From positions 40,610,001 through 40,674,000 of the forward strand of contig CM114272.1 of assembly GCA_050084515.1 (NCBI GenBank): DNA of 64,000 nucleotides, read 5' to 3'. Origin of the DNA: Blasia pusilla (taxonomy: Eukaryota > Marchantiophyta > Marchantiopsida > Blasiales). Positions 12,063 to 23,025 of this stretch are shown in pieces; position 1 is the first letter of the stretch; the number at the start of each line of letters is the position of its first letter. Made by a program: the position numbers and the translations under genes. A model generated the notes under the pieces. That model ran no database searches, was not told the DNA's origin, and saw nothing but the letters and a program-made list of their open reading frames with translations.

Positions 12063-13423
12063 AGCCTGCAGGAACTACTGCTAAGCTCGGATCTACTGTA
12101 CCATCAATGTTAGGAAGGTGACATGGAGCACAATTACGCACATGGTCTTTCCATAACATACCATCGCGTCCCTCCAGCAAGTGAACACCGGATGGAAAAA
12201 CCTCATGCACTCTCAGTATGGTGCACCATGTAGTCACATCCAACGTCGTCGGTGCCGTCTGCTGCAAGTAGACATAATCTTCTTGATGAAACCTCTGGAT
12301 ATGTGGTCGATAACCACATCCCCAAATAGTTGCATACCTCAATGGTGCGCATTTACCAAGTTCTCGAACGCCATGGGCATCACTCTCCGAAACAACTCAA
12401 CCATCTGAGAACATGCTCGCATCCATACATCTAGGTCATCAAGATCTAGCACCTCACCAGCATCTCGATGAATGGCCGTTGGTAAATATGGCTCTCGGCC
12501 ATAAAGTAGCAAGTACGGTGAAAAAGACGCTAAGGATGCCTGCCTGCTGAATCTGTATCCCATCGCTAACCACGACAACTGGAGGTCCCAATCTCCTAGG
12601 TGACCTCTTTGCAAGCCATACTTGCGTAAACCCCTCTTCACCGTCTGCACAACTCTCTCCGCTAATCCATCCGCCTCAGGATGATCTCGCGAAGTCGTGC
12701 GGTGGTCGATCAGCGCCTGATCACACAAGGCCTGGAACTCACCGCGAAACTCGGTACCCTGGTCTGTCAACACCTCAGACGGTGTGCCATAATGACTCAA
12801 CACTATATCAAGGAAGGAATAAGCTACTCCCTCACTCGCTTTGTCAAGAAATGCAACCAACTCGATCCACTCCGAGAAGTGCTCGACCATCACCAACACA
12901 TAACGACTGTGACGCTCTGTCAAAGGCAAAGGTCCTGAAAAATCCAAACTCCATCTATACCCTAAGCCCATGATTGATAATGGATGTAACGTGGAGTCGA
13001 AACATTGAATGATGCTTGGACCCGATCACACACCATGCACATGGCAACAAACTGTTGAACGTCAGTCTACATGCCTCGCCACCAATATTGAATGTGGAGC
13101 AAGCGATACGTCCGCTTCACCCCAAAGTGACCCAACTCCTCGTGGGCATGCTGCACTAGCCGTGCTCTGTGTGAAGGATGCGGCACTACGCGTACTCTAC
13201 CATCCTCCCACACCCTCAAAAGATGTGTCCCCTCCCAACGGAACCGTCTGGCCCGCTCTAGGATCCGATCCTGCTCTCTAGCACCCACGGTGTTCGCAAC
13301 GCTACCAATACGAAGGTACTCCAAGACTACTCCATCATCATGAATATCTCGGCCACTTGTCATCTCCTCATTGGCCTCGGGATCCAAGGACTCTCCACTA
13401 GACCTCGCCATCAAAGTCTCCAC
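12063..13423 (-). pseudogene. Integrase of gypsy copy 1
   Basis: The N-terminal HHCC zinc domain is visible (HEELGHFGVKRTYRLLH followed by CMVC around 13040-13130). The catalytic core occupies 12339-12971 and keeps the three acidic residues in context: SLDFSGPLP, LTDQGTEFRGEF and DGLAERVVQ. The C-terminal domain follows in another frame (12063-12342) and leads into the PHD-like finger. In active elements this enzyme inserts the cDNA. Frameshifts between the zinc domain, core and C-terminal domain show it is dead here. Confidence 0.88.
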
Positions 13424-13459
13424 ACTCTAGCTCTCCATAGCCAACATGCCTAAATAGGC

Positions 13460-14612
13460 TCATGCGTGCCATCCTAGCACTGACTCCTCCTCACTCTCTC
13501 CATGCCATCGAGCTCCAGTGGCATCTCGCTGACTCGAGCATGGGTTATGACACAACCCATCTGCATCTTGGTTGAGCGTCCGAGGTCTATGTACCACCTG
13601 AAAATCATACTCCTGCAACAACAGAGCCCATCTCGCAAGCTTCCCTGTAAGCTTGTCAGACTCCATCAACCACTTCATTGGTTGATGATCAGTGATGATG
13701 GTAAATGGGTTGCCAAATAAGTAACACCTGAGATGCGCGACAACTCACACCACAGCCAAGCACTCACCCTCATACAAGCTTTACTTTGCCTCTGCAGCGT
13801 TGTTCGAGCAGCTAGCATAAGCCACCACAAACTCTCTACCCTCATCATCATGCTGGGTGAGCACTGCTCCAAGCCCCAACATGCTCCAATTTGTGTGCAA
13901 CTGCAATCCTCTAGATGTCGCTCATGCTCCTAAACCGTGGCGCTAAAGACTACAATGTTATCAATATAACACCTAGCAAAATCCAGACCAACCTAGATCC
14001 TATCCATGACCCACTGAAACTCAGCCGGGACATTCTTTAACCCAGATGGTAAGAACCGCCACTGGTACAAACAATCCTTCCCGTAAGGATCCATGCCCCA
14101 AAATGCCGTCTTTTGCCTGTGCTCCAATCTGATCGGCAACTGATGGTATCCGGTTCGCAAATCCAATGAATTGAAGACCTTTGCGTAACCAATCGCATCA
14201 AAGATCTCCTCACGGGTGGGCATGGCATACCTATCGGACTTTGTCTGCCGATTGATAGGTGGGTAATCCCCACACATCCGCCTATCCGTCCAGTTGCCAT
14301 GCACATCTTTCTTGGCCGGCATGACAGTGGCAGATGCATACTCCCCATGTGACATCTCCACTAGTCCTGCTCGACCAAGTCCTGGCTCCTACTCTGAATC
14401 AAAGACCTCTCCATGTCACTGTACCTGTAGGGTCGTCGGAAGATCGGCGTATCACTCGACAACTCAATGCGGATCCCCGGTCCATTCAGCGTACCCAAAT
14501 CCTCCATGCTAAATGCAAAGCAGCTCCTATAACTCCTGAGGAACAGATGTATCCGGCGCCGCTCTCCTTTTGTCAACATAGGGTCCATATCTGGCCCCCA
14601 AGTCTCCATCAT
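13460..14612 (-). pseudogene. Reverse transcriptase and RNase H of gypsy copy 1
   Basis: The RT starts with CFAFSMEDLGTLNGPG and FRRPYRYSDMER, followed after a frameshift at about 14361 by MCGDYPPINRQTKSDRYAMP, FNSLDLRTGYHQLPI and LPSGLKNVPAEFQ. The catalytic box, normally YIDD, reads YIDN at 13957-13968, so the polymerase site is mutated. RNase H lies at 13460-13875 with the TDHQP and NQDADGL blocks and at least two internal stops. The RT frame is the same as that of the upstream methyltransferase, which supports one continuous polyprotein in the ancestor. Confidence 0.9.
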
Positions 14613-14939
14613 GACTACGGTAGGACTCTCCGGCGCAGGTATCAGTGGTTGCTATGGTGCAACCTTATCTCGAATAACAACACTCGGCCGCTCTCCTGCA
14701 GCCAATTGCAAACTCTCATCTCCTCTACGTGCAGTGCCCGGAACCACGCTCAATGCTGTGGCTAACATCTCTTGGCGTACCTGCAAAACATCCCAAGAAG
14801 TCCAAGGATGTCTCTCTCGATCTCCCCTGGTGTGTAGATCTCCTCGGGTCTCGCCCCCAACCACTGCCTCCACCGTCTCGGTAGGCATGGGGCTCACCAA
14901 CGCAACCGCTGTGATCTGTCGCGATCTCATACGACGCTG

Positions 14940-15918
14940 CTCAGCCACTCCCAAGCTGAGGATCCATGTCAAGCAGTTCAAGTCCATCGCTTGACCCAAG
15001 ACATGGCGTCGTGATGCCTCTGACACTGACGGTACTGCCGTCACCCCTGTGGGAAATCCCATCGCTCGCTCTCTCTCATTGGCGCTGGGCTCCACCAACA
15101 GCTGAACCTAGTCATCCCAAACCAAGCTAGGACCGGCCTCCTTGTATGCATATGAAGCGGGAAAACTCACAAACCTGGGCAAGGCTGCCTGCGGCTTGCC
15201 TACTCTGTTGACCACAATCAACGGTGGTCGATCATCGTGCCTTACTGCCTGTGATCGACGACTTGGATCCAGAATGGAATCCACTAACAAATGGGAGGGG
15301 CACTCCACTCTTGCATACACCCTTTGTAACACTACATGGGGCACCAAATTGGTCCACCATAGACACGGGCGATGGGCTTTAGAACCTACACTCGTCGCAT
15401 CCAAGAACACTGCTAGGCCGATCCAGACACACACCTTATGAGCACTCGTCACCACCCGTGACTTGGAGTCTCCTAAAATCGGCACATTCTTCAGAGTGTA
15501 GGATAGACAACGAGACTGGTGCTCTTGCAACTGCCGTAAGACCCTCAACATCTCCCAAAATAACCTAGACCGAGTGTCAACCAGCCCGCTGCCTTGTCCA
15601 ACACTCGATTGGCCCTGACATGGCCAACCGGCAATGACCAAATCAATGGTGCCTAACCGGTCTAAGTCGTGCGCCCTCAGCAACGAAATATCACTCGGTA
15701 AGGAACTCAAGTCCCCCTGTACTGCAGACAATAAGTCGAGAAAACATAGGCGTAACTGCGCCACATGTCGTATTGAGACACGCCTCGCAACATCATCACT
15801 CTCTATATAGAGGTACTGCTGCACTCGCACTCCTGCTTGCAAAACAACAACTAACCCGGCGCTAATCCCTCCAAAGAGATCTAACACTCGAATACCCTCC
15901 TCCGGGATACACTACACA
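14940..15918 (-). pseudogene. C5-cytosine DNA methyltransferase domain inside gypsy copy 1, DNMT3-like
   Basis: Motif I reads LDLFGGISAGLVVVLQAG, which binds S-adenosylmethionine in this family. The acidic motif II follows as YLYIESDD. Motif IV is DLVIAGWPCQGQSS with the catalytic Cys codon at 15618-15620. Motif VI, normally ENV, reads LKNVP (Lys codon 15489-15491). AHRPCLWWTNL matches motif VIII, and ERERAMGFPTG with GQAMDLN forms motifs IX-X. The wording of motifs I, IV and VIII (FGGISAGL, SRLFWEMLRVL, AHRxxxWWTNL) is closest to what I know of DNMT3-type enzymes, though DRM or another class is possible. It sits about 100 codons after the protease and shares one frame with the reverse transcriptase, with stops at 15108-15110 and 14652-14654. 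It is therefore part of the element's polyprotein. Two internal stops (one near 15900) and E-to-K in motif VI make this copy non-functional. Confidence 0.88.
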
Positions 15919-15934
15919 ATGGGTGTGGTATCCA

Positions 15935-17632
15935 AGGGTGTGGATAAAAGATCATTATGCAAAGTTTTGCTTCAAGAAGAAGGCAGATATGAGAACATGA
16001 GCCTTACAGCAACAAAACTATGTGGAGCAACAACACCAAGAGCAGTACCAAGAACAACAACATTCACAAACGGAGCATCTCTTGGTCATGACTTATCATA
16101 TGGGAGCAATGGTCAAGAAAGACTCAACAGCAGATTGGTACTTTGACTTCGGTGCATCAAATCATATGACCTCACAAGCAAAATGGTTCAGTAGTTTGGA
16201 GCCGGTGAAAGATCCTGCAATTGTGCTCACAAGAGATGACACTCAACATCATATCACGCATACCGGTAAAGTTCCAATAGCATCATATGGTCTTTCTGCT
16301 CTTGGAAATGTTCTCTATGTTTCTATCATTGCAAGAAATCTTATCTTCGTAGAACAGATAGTAGAACAGGGTTATCAAGTGAAGTTTAACGTAGATGGTT
16401 GTTTCATTGAAACAATGGATAACCAGACTACGATAGCCAAAGGAACTAGATGTGGCAGAATGTTCAACTTAGATGTTTCTATGCCAGAGATTCAAACAGC
16501 AATATATGGTCTAACCGGCCAACAAGTCACAGATCTAAATGTGTGGCATAAAAGAATTGGACATATGAATCTTCAAAGATTACAGAGTCTTTCATCATCT
16601 AATATAGTAATAGGACTCCCTAAATTAGCGAGTCCTGCTACGATAGAGGTATGTCCTGCTTGCCAATTTGGAAAATAAGCTAGATTTCCTTTTCCAGAGC
16701 AAGGTAGAAGAGCATCCAAGATATTGGAGTTGATCCACAGTGATGTATGACACCATCACAACATAGCCTTAGTGGTTTCCAGTACTTTGTTTCATTTATT
16801 GATGATTTCTCTAGGCATATACGTGTATACTTTCTAAAAGCCAAGTCATAGGTATTCTCAATGTTCCAAACATTCAAAGTTCTAGTAGAGAAGTAGACTA
16901 GACAACACATTATGAAATTGCGTTGTGATGGAGGAGGAGAGTATCTTTCAACAGAGTTTGATGACTACATCAAGTGACTTGCGGTTACACTCCACAATAA
17001 AATATAGTGGTTGAGAGGAAGAATCGACATATTTCTGAAGCGGCACGAACTATGCTGAATGAGAAGAACATGCCTAAGGTGTATTGGGCAGAGGCTGTAG
17101 CATGTGCTAATAACCCTCTGTTTCATGCTCGTACAAAGCATGTTGAGGTGCACTATCATTTTATCAAAGAGAAAGTAATTGCAGGAGAAATTGATCTTGT
17201 GTATATAGGTACAGATCAGCAAATTGCTGACATCTTTACAAAGGCATTATCTTCAGATAAGTTTGAGATGTTTAGAAAGGATTTAGGCGTTAGAAATATC
17301 GATATGAGCTTGAGGGGGAGTATTGAAGATTGAGTTAAAGTCAAGCTCATGAGACACCTGAACTACTACCTTAGGTACTTACACGAAGTAGGGAAGCTTA
17401 ATTTTGGTTAGTCAGTTAAGCACGATTATCTTAACTAGAGTTAGTTAATCACAGTTAGTCTAACTCGAGACTATGGTTAAGGGTAGGGTTAGGGTTACTT
17501 GTACATACCCTATATAATTGAGAAGAGGACCATCCTCCACTCATTCTCTCATTGCAAATTTTTTTCTCCATGGTGGTGTGTGTGTGAGAGAGCCGTTTTC
17601 CACCAATTATGTTTGTGTAGCAGTTTTCCACA
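15935..17632 (+). mobile_element. 5'-truncated Ty1/copia retrotransposon inserted in gypsy copy 1
   Basis: On the plus strand it starts inside the gag zinc knuckle (DHYAKFCFKKK), with no 5' LTR. The protease follows (STADWYFDFGASNHMTS, 16120-16170), then the gag-pre-integrase domain (NVWHKRIGHMNLQRLQSL and CPACQFGK, 16530-16677). The integrase core is full of stops (HSDV, RCDGGGEYLSTEF, VERKNRHISEAARTML, 16730-17070). At about 17140 the reading passes straight into the RNase H end (GTDQQIADIFTKALSS), so the whole reverse transcriptase has been deleted. A polypurine tract (17311-17322) and 3' LTR close the element. It is a dead fragment. Confidence 0.9.
17324..17632 (+). repeat. 3' LTR of the copia element
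   Basis: It begins TGAAGATTGAGTT immediately after the GAGGGGGAG polypurine tract and ends in CA. A homologous LTR lies at 50505-50817. It holds a TATATAA box (17511-17517) and telomere-like GGGTTA units (17480-17497). Confidence 0.85.
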
Positions 17633-17952
17633 CTCTGGACACTACCACACAATGGGTGTGGTATCCAGTGGGGTCAACGTCTCCACTCCAGGAGCCCGAT
17701 CGCCACCTCACTCTTGCTGCTCCCGGATAAAGGCATGACTCCATGCCTGCCTCACAAGGTCATGGGCTCTCTTCTCTAGCTCTCGAGTCGGATCCCACAA
17801 TGGTGAAGAGGTCTCGCCAACATGGGAAGAGACTTCCGCCATGGCCTGTCTCTCCGTGGGACTATCCGCTACAGGTACATCCTACACATGTGCGTTCCTC
17901 TCCAACAACTCTCCTGGCCAACTAACACTACTTGTGAAAGTTTCCAACGTGG

Positions 17953-18648
17953 TCACAGACTCGCCTCGTGATCGACCACCTCGTCCCGCAAACTGCACGG
18001 TGAATGACTCATCCGCCCATCACCTGACCGCCACCTTGGCCGATAAGCAACGATCTCCTCCCAGAAGTCAAGGATGAATCCTAGGGGATATAACATCGTT
18101 ATCCCCACCAACACATCGTACGACTCAATTGGTGTCATAATCGCACGTGTGCACACCATAGCACTATCCGTCGTATGCTCTGGTTGGACTCTAACAACTA
18201 TCTCTTGTTGAGTCATATACTGCGTGGGTGACACGCCCCCAATCAAGGTCTGTATGTGGAAGGGACAAGGCTCAATGTCGGCCTTCGGTAACCCCAACGC
18301 TAAACAAGCCGCCTTCCCTAACATCAAGGGTTGCGCTCTTGAATCAAGTAGGACACATTGCGGGTGGTATACTGTCCCCGTGGGACTAACCAAGCGAAAT
18401 ACTCCAACTCGGTCATCCAGTAACACTACTCTAGGTGTCACCGCTCTTTGCTCGATGGCCGGTGAAGTTGGCATATCTACCAACTTCACCGCCGCCACAT
18501 GCCATGACTCTATGGGGGACATCCCGAGCATCGGCTCGGAGGGCAAGTCCACCACCTCCTCAACTACCTCTAAACAAGAAGCAGTCACCTCTCCACGCTC
18601 ACACAACGTGGCGGCCAGTCGAAACACCTCAGCTGGTCCAACTCCCAA
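17953..18648 (-). pseudogene. Aspartic protease region of gypsy copy 1
   Basis: The segment CVLLDSRAQPLMLGKAA corresponds to the retropepsin active-site block, where DSG or DTG is normal and Arg replaces Gly here. The distal SYDVLVGITMLYPLGFILD is the second conserved block. The frame is open for 231 codons. The same DSRA reading appears in gypsy copy 2 (about 47838-47850), so the substitution predates their separation. Retropepsins process the Gag-Pol polyprotein. Confidence 0.8.
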
Positions 18649-18699
18649 CGTCGCTAACTCTATGGCGGAAAATAGTGGAGTCTAACGCACTCTGGTGGC

Positions 18700-20520
18700 C
18701 ACCTCCAACACTATGGTCAACACTAATTCCACTCGAGCCGGCATAGGAGTTGTCACTCCAACTCCTCATGACGTCGATGTAGGTGCTTGAGCTGTAGGCA
18801 CCGCTGGTTTTTGAGGCATCATCGATGGTGTGTGTAGTGCCTCCGACAATGTGAACGATTGTGGAACCCTGGCCTGCCGCCCATCAGTCCCCTTGGTGGG
18901 TCAATCTCAACTCCACCTCTCGATGGCTCGGTGCCTCTCGCAGCACCCCGAGTCACTACTGCAGGTGCCCCAACCTGGGCTACACTACACATAAATCTTG
19001 TACTGGCGAGATCCTCACCCGGGTCACGGTAAGAGGTAGAAGTTGGAACCACACTAGCTGCTCACGGCTTCGTGCCTTCCCTGAGCTGCATCATCGTCAT
19101 GGCAGCAATCCTCTGCTCCAACTGATCGATGTGTGAGAGAAGTCTCAGCTTTGGTGCTCCTGCTCTATCTCCTTTGGCTAGTGGTGGTCCTCTACCACCA
19201 CGTCTAAGAAGAACTCCCCGACCACCTCCAGTACGACCGCCCCCAAGCCCTCGGCCTACCTCTGGACGTGCCTCTCGACGAAGGTCATAACATTTATCCC
19301 TAGTGTGACCATATCTGTGGCAATAGTCACGCTGGAACTATGGTGGGGCCATCCTCTGGGGCTCCTGAGCAATCAGAGGCGCTCATGGTCCTCTACCACA
19401 TTGTGTGCAGTCTCTTTGCCTATAGATCCCTCCACATGTCCAACAAGACAACATCGGTCCCTGTTGGGCAACATATGTAGGTACGGGTCGTTGCCTCATA
19501 GGCTCACGGTACCCGCCCTACTCTTTGGCACACTGGCCCACTCCCGTGGTACTGGTGCTCGTTGTGGCACCTGTGGGGTCACCGTCGCTCGTGGACCCGT
19601 CGACTCTCAAGAAAATCCAGCAGTCACTACCTGCTCCTCACTCATGTTGAGCTCAATACGCTCAAACAACTCAAAGACCACCTTCAATGTGGGCTCTGCT
19701 GTGTGAATCAGCACCGCATCTTGGACTCTCCTCCGTAGTTCTCGGTCCAGAACCCCGTACCAATATTGGACTCACTATGCCTCAGTCACTCCATACGTAG
19801 CAATGATCAGCCTCCTCATGTGTGTGAATTCCTCTCTCAGACTCTCACCCGATCATCGCTGAAAATCTTGTAGACTCTTCAGCTTGTCGGTGCGTACGCC
19901 CTAGTAGCTCTTCCCTAACTCTCGGAAGAACTCCACTATGGGGCTGAAGTTGGGTGGCCCTCTACCACCAGAGGTCTCTGCCACATCACTTGTCTCACTC
20001 CCTCCTCTCCATCTAGTCTCCGAGCTGATGGTGTGGATCTCTCTCCTCTCACGATCCCATCATATGCATGGCGACCACTTGTGGACACACACCCTGGAGC
20101 CCAATACATCCTTCAAGCATCGATCTCTACTGAATATAGTGATCGAAACTCCATATAGTCATCCATGGGAGGACCCTCCAAGTGCTGGAACAACCCCTTC
20201 CATGCCATGAAAGGGTTGAACCGTGTCGGGGCCCGTATCTCCTCGAAGGCACACCACGTGTCAAACTCCTGGATAAGATCATCTAAGTCGATGGTGCCCA
20301 CTGCATCCAAGAAATGATGCATGCCCTGATGGCCCATGTCGTCCATCTCCAGCCAAGTGATATTGTCTCCGTCTGCGAACTCGTCACCAGACCCAGTGTC
20401 TAGTAATGACGATCCAACCACAGATGGATGTCGAGGTAGCTCCTCACTGGTAACCCCTCGGTATTTCACTCCACTCTGTGTCACTCCACTACTACTGCTC
20501 ACACTACCCCGTTCTTCCAA
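18700..20520 (-). pseudogene. Gag region of gypsy copy 1
   Basis: The first part (20113-20520) is open and contains DDLIQEFDTWCAFEE and RFNPFMAWKGLFQHLEG, the usual start of a retrotransposon gag fold. Farther on, VQYWYGVLDRE and LKVVFELFERIELN follow with interruptions. A zinc knuckle lies at about 19259-19330 (YCHRYGHTRDKC), whose first Cys has become Arg. Gag forms the particle and binds RNA. Several stops and frameshifts break it. Confidence 0.75.
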
Positions 20521-22900
20521 ACCCTGGAAGAATGCCGTGATGACAACTCTGCCTCACCCACTCAAGAACCTAGACTCACCGAGAGTCTCTCACACTCCTC
20601 ACTAGCTCACCTATGCTAACGTCAATTCCGTGATGACACATCCGGCCTCACGCACACTCAACACTCGGGCTCACCATGAGCCTCCCAACTGACTCACCTA
20701 ACCTAGTGACACTCTCGGGTCATACATGCGACTCCTAGTCGGAAATCAACGTATATCCACCAACATGCTACACATGAAAAGAGTCTACACTCGTCATCAT
20801 CAGTGCACCCACCTAGCACCAGGTGCTACCCAATACCCAACACTCTCAATCACATAAGATAAGTGCAAGAAAAGGGACTCGAATGGGTAACCTGATAACG
20901 CCCACCAACCTACTGCACCCTCAACATCCACTCCTCCACGTGATATGACAACCTCCGCAACACGAAACTCTCCTCGACCAACACGTCAAACCTCCTAATC
21001 AACATCCGCGTGTGTGTCTCCATCACAACCCTCGCGCCTATATCGGTCAATTACTACCGCGTCGCCCCCCAATTGACACGTAATGATTGACAAACTCCCA
21101 TCGCGAATCCCATCCACGCTCGTAAATCACCAAATGCAAAAATGATCTCCCACTGCGCAACTTGCCTCAACCACATCCGATTGCTCAACGTGGTAGCTTG
21201 AGTCAACCTGGTCTGGGACGGGTAAGGGTAAGGGATGGCCCCGGCTCCGGCCGCCTCTGCTCCATGTCCGCCTCGTCCGTCTCTGCGCCTTTGCGCCCGT
21301 ACGTTGCCGCGCTTGTCCTCCGCAACCTAAACCTAACCGCCTTTACTTAATAGCCCCCCGGCGGCTGCAAGACCCAAACCTTCTCTTTTCTTCTCTCTCC
21401 TGACACCCTCAGTCCCGTACATCCGACGCCCCACCGCACACTACACTCGGCTGCTGTCCCCCGTCAATCCGTACCAGAAAAATCTAAGAAAAATGGAGAG
21501 CACTTCCGCCCACGGCCTTCCGAAAAAAAAAAATGACCAACACCCGCAACACACACGTCTCCAGGGGCTCCTGACCAAGGCAACTCGCTTGCCTACCTAC
21601 AAACAACAAATTCCCACCAACCCCTTGACATCTTTCTCATGTAAAAATAAAGAGTAGTAAAAATGGCACACCGAGTCTAAAACTCCACTCCTCAATCTAC
21701 ATTGGCATATCGAGCCTCGTCCACCTTGTGTTATCAAGGAATCCGGACGCTAGCACCCTAGTCCTATCTCACACACATACAAGAGAGGTGCTCCAACCGC
21801 CCAACATGAGAAAGATGGCTTAGGAAAGTTGTCTTCCTCTCTTATATATGGTTGGGAAGAGCCAAAAGGCTCTTCCCCTAAAAATAGTCATCTCCTTGGT
21901 AACCTACGCGCACATGTTACCAAGGGCGGGTGACCTTGTCAACAAGTCACCCGAATGTGAAAGACCTAAACATGAAAGTTGTCAGAAACGACATTCCTGA
22001 CACATTGGACCTATCCTCAACCTCATCGGACACCGTGTGACAAAGTTACACTCAAGATAGTCCATTGGCTCCTACGCCCTATCCACGATAGATCTCGGCC
22101 TAACAGCTACTCAGATGTGACACACCTCCTAAGAGTGAGGTACATATGACCTCTCAAAATAGGGAAGTACAAGACCCTTCTTAGACCTCGATACTATTCC
22201 GCATTACGCCTCATCTACCATGATAAAGATAAGACATATGATCTAAAATTTTGTGACAATATTGGAATAATGACCATAATAATAGTAGTGTAATCCATCC
22301 TAAATATATTATGATGGAGAGAATAAGATTAGGTAAAGATGAATTTATGATTGAAAGTCGCTTTAAGAAATATAAGAAGCAATTGAAAGGGAGAAGTGAC
22401 CTATATGGTATCAAAAGAAGTGGCTCAAGAATGTAAATCTACAATGCCCTTAAGGATATCAAAAGTAGGGAGGGGCGAAGTAGTAAGGTAAAGTGTTGAA
22501 AGTGCAAGAAAGACGTATGAGGAATTCCTAAAACAAACCTATTTACAAAAATAGGCATCTATTGAGAAGGCAAACAAAATTAGAAAACCCACCTAGTATG
22601 AAAAGAATGAGCTTGTCAAGATGATCATAACAAGACCAAGCACACTAAAAACCAACACTCCAAAAGACTAATTTCACATCAATATTCTAAAAGTGAACCT
22701 AATGCAAAGAAGATGTCATGATAAAAAAACCCAAAATTAGAATGGAGGCTTTTAATCTAATTTTAGAATTATGGGTATACTATGACAGTTCACAACCTTA
22801 CAGCCACTTTTATGGGAAAATAAATAAAAATACGATAATTATTCCTTTTTTCTTTTAATTAAAAAAGGATTCATTATGTCACAAGAGCGCACTTCTCTCC
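20521..22900. other. 5' untranslated/LTR region of gypsy copy 1 and adjoining spacer; no gene
   Basis: No coding signature. A minus-strand TATA-like site (CATATATAAG, about 21842-21851) is well placed to be the LTR promoter, which suggests the 5' LTR covers roughly 21600-22130. No matching copy of this segment was found at the other end of the element by eye. 22140-22900 is AT-rich and unassigned. Confidence 0.4.
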
Positions 22901-23025
22901 AATGATTTGCAACTTGATGCTACTATCGCTTTGCTCGTTGTGAACAAATTCCGAGCGCTGCAGCTGCAAGAGCAAGTTCGCGGTGGGAAGAAGAGAAAAC
23001 AAAGAAGAATGATGGGGATATTCCC

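Larger units (their letters stand above)
15914..17667. repeat. 21 bp identical flanks around the copia insertion
   Basis: ACACAATGGGTGTGGTATCC plus A occurs at 15914-15934 and again at 17647-17667. The preceding ACACTAC is also shared, with a 3 bp indel. Gypsy copy 2 has a single equivalent stretch at about 47184-47205, so the duplication came with the insertion. It is far longer than the 5 bp that integrase makes for copia. Confidence 0.8.
11907..22130 (-). mobile_element. Ty3/gypsy-type retrotransposon with DNMT and PHD domains, copy 1 (5'-to-3' on minus strand)
   Basis: Read on the minus strand the order is gag with CCHC knuckle, aspartic protease, C5-cytosine methyltransferase, reverse transcriptase, RNase H, integrase, PHD-like finger, stop. 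The protease-RT-RH-IN order is that of Ty3/gypsy elements. A copia element interrupts it at 15935-17632. Nonsense codons and frameshifts occur in most domains, so it is inactive. I could not delimit the LTRs by eye. The right boundary is a guess, based on a minus-strand TATA-like site near 21843 and a TGTCACATCTGAG start near 22120. The left coding limit is the TAG at 11907-11909. Confidence 0.85.

Noticed and set aside
14334-14994. Plus-strand frames within the gypsy copy 1 polyprotein
   Set aside because: Shadows of the minus-strand methyltransferase-RT frame; no conserved motif on the plus strand.
15108-15887. Host DNA methyltransferase gene independent of the retroelement
   Set aside because: The same domain sits at the same place in a second element, shares the RT frame, and lies between protease and RT with no introns or promoter of its own.
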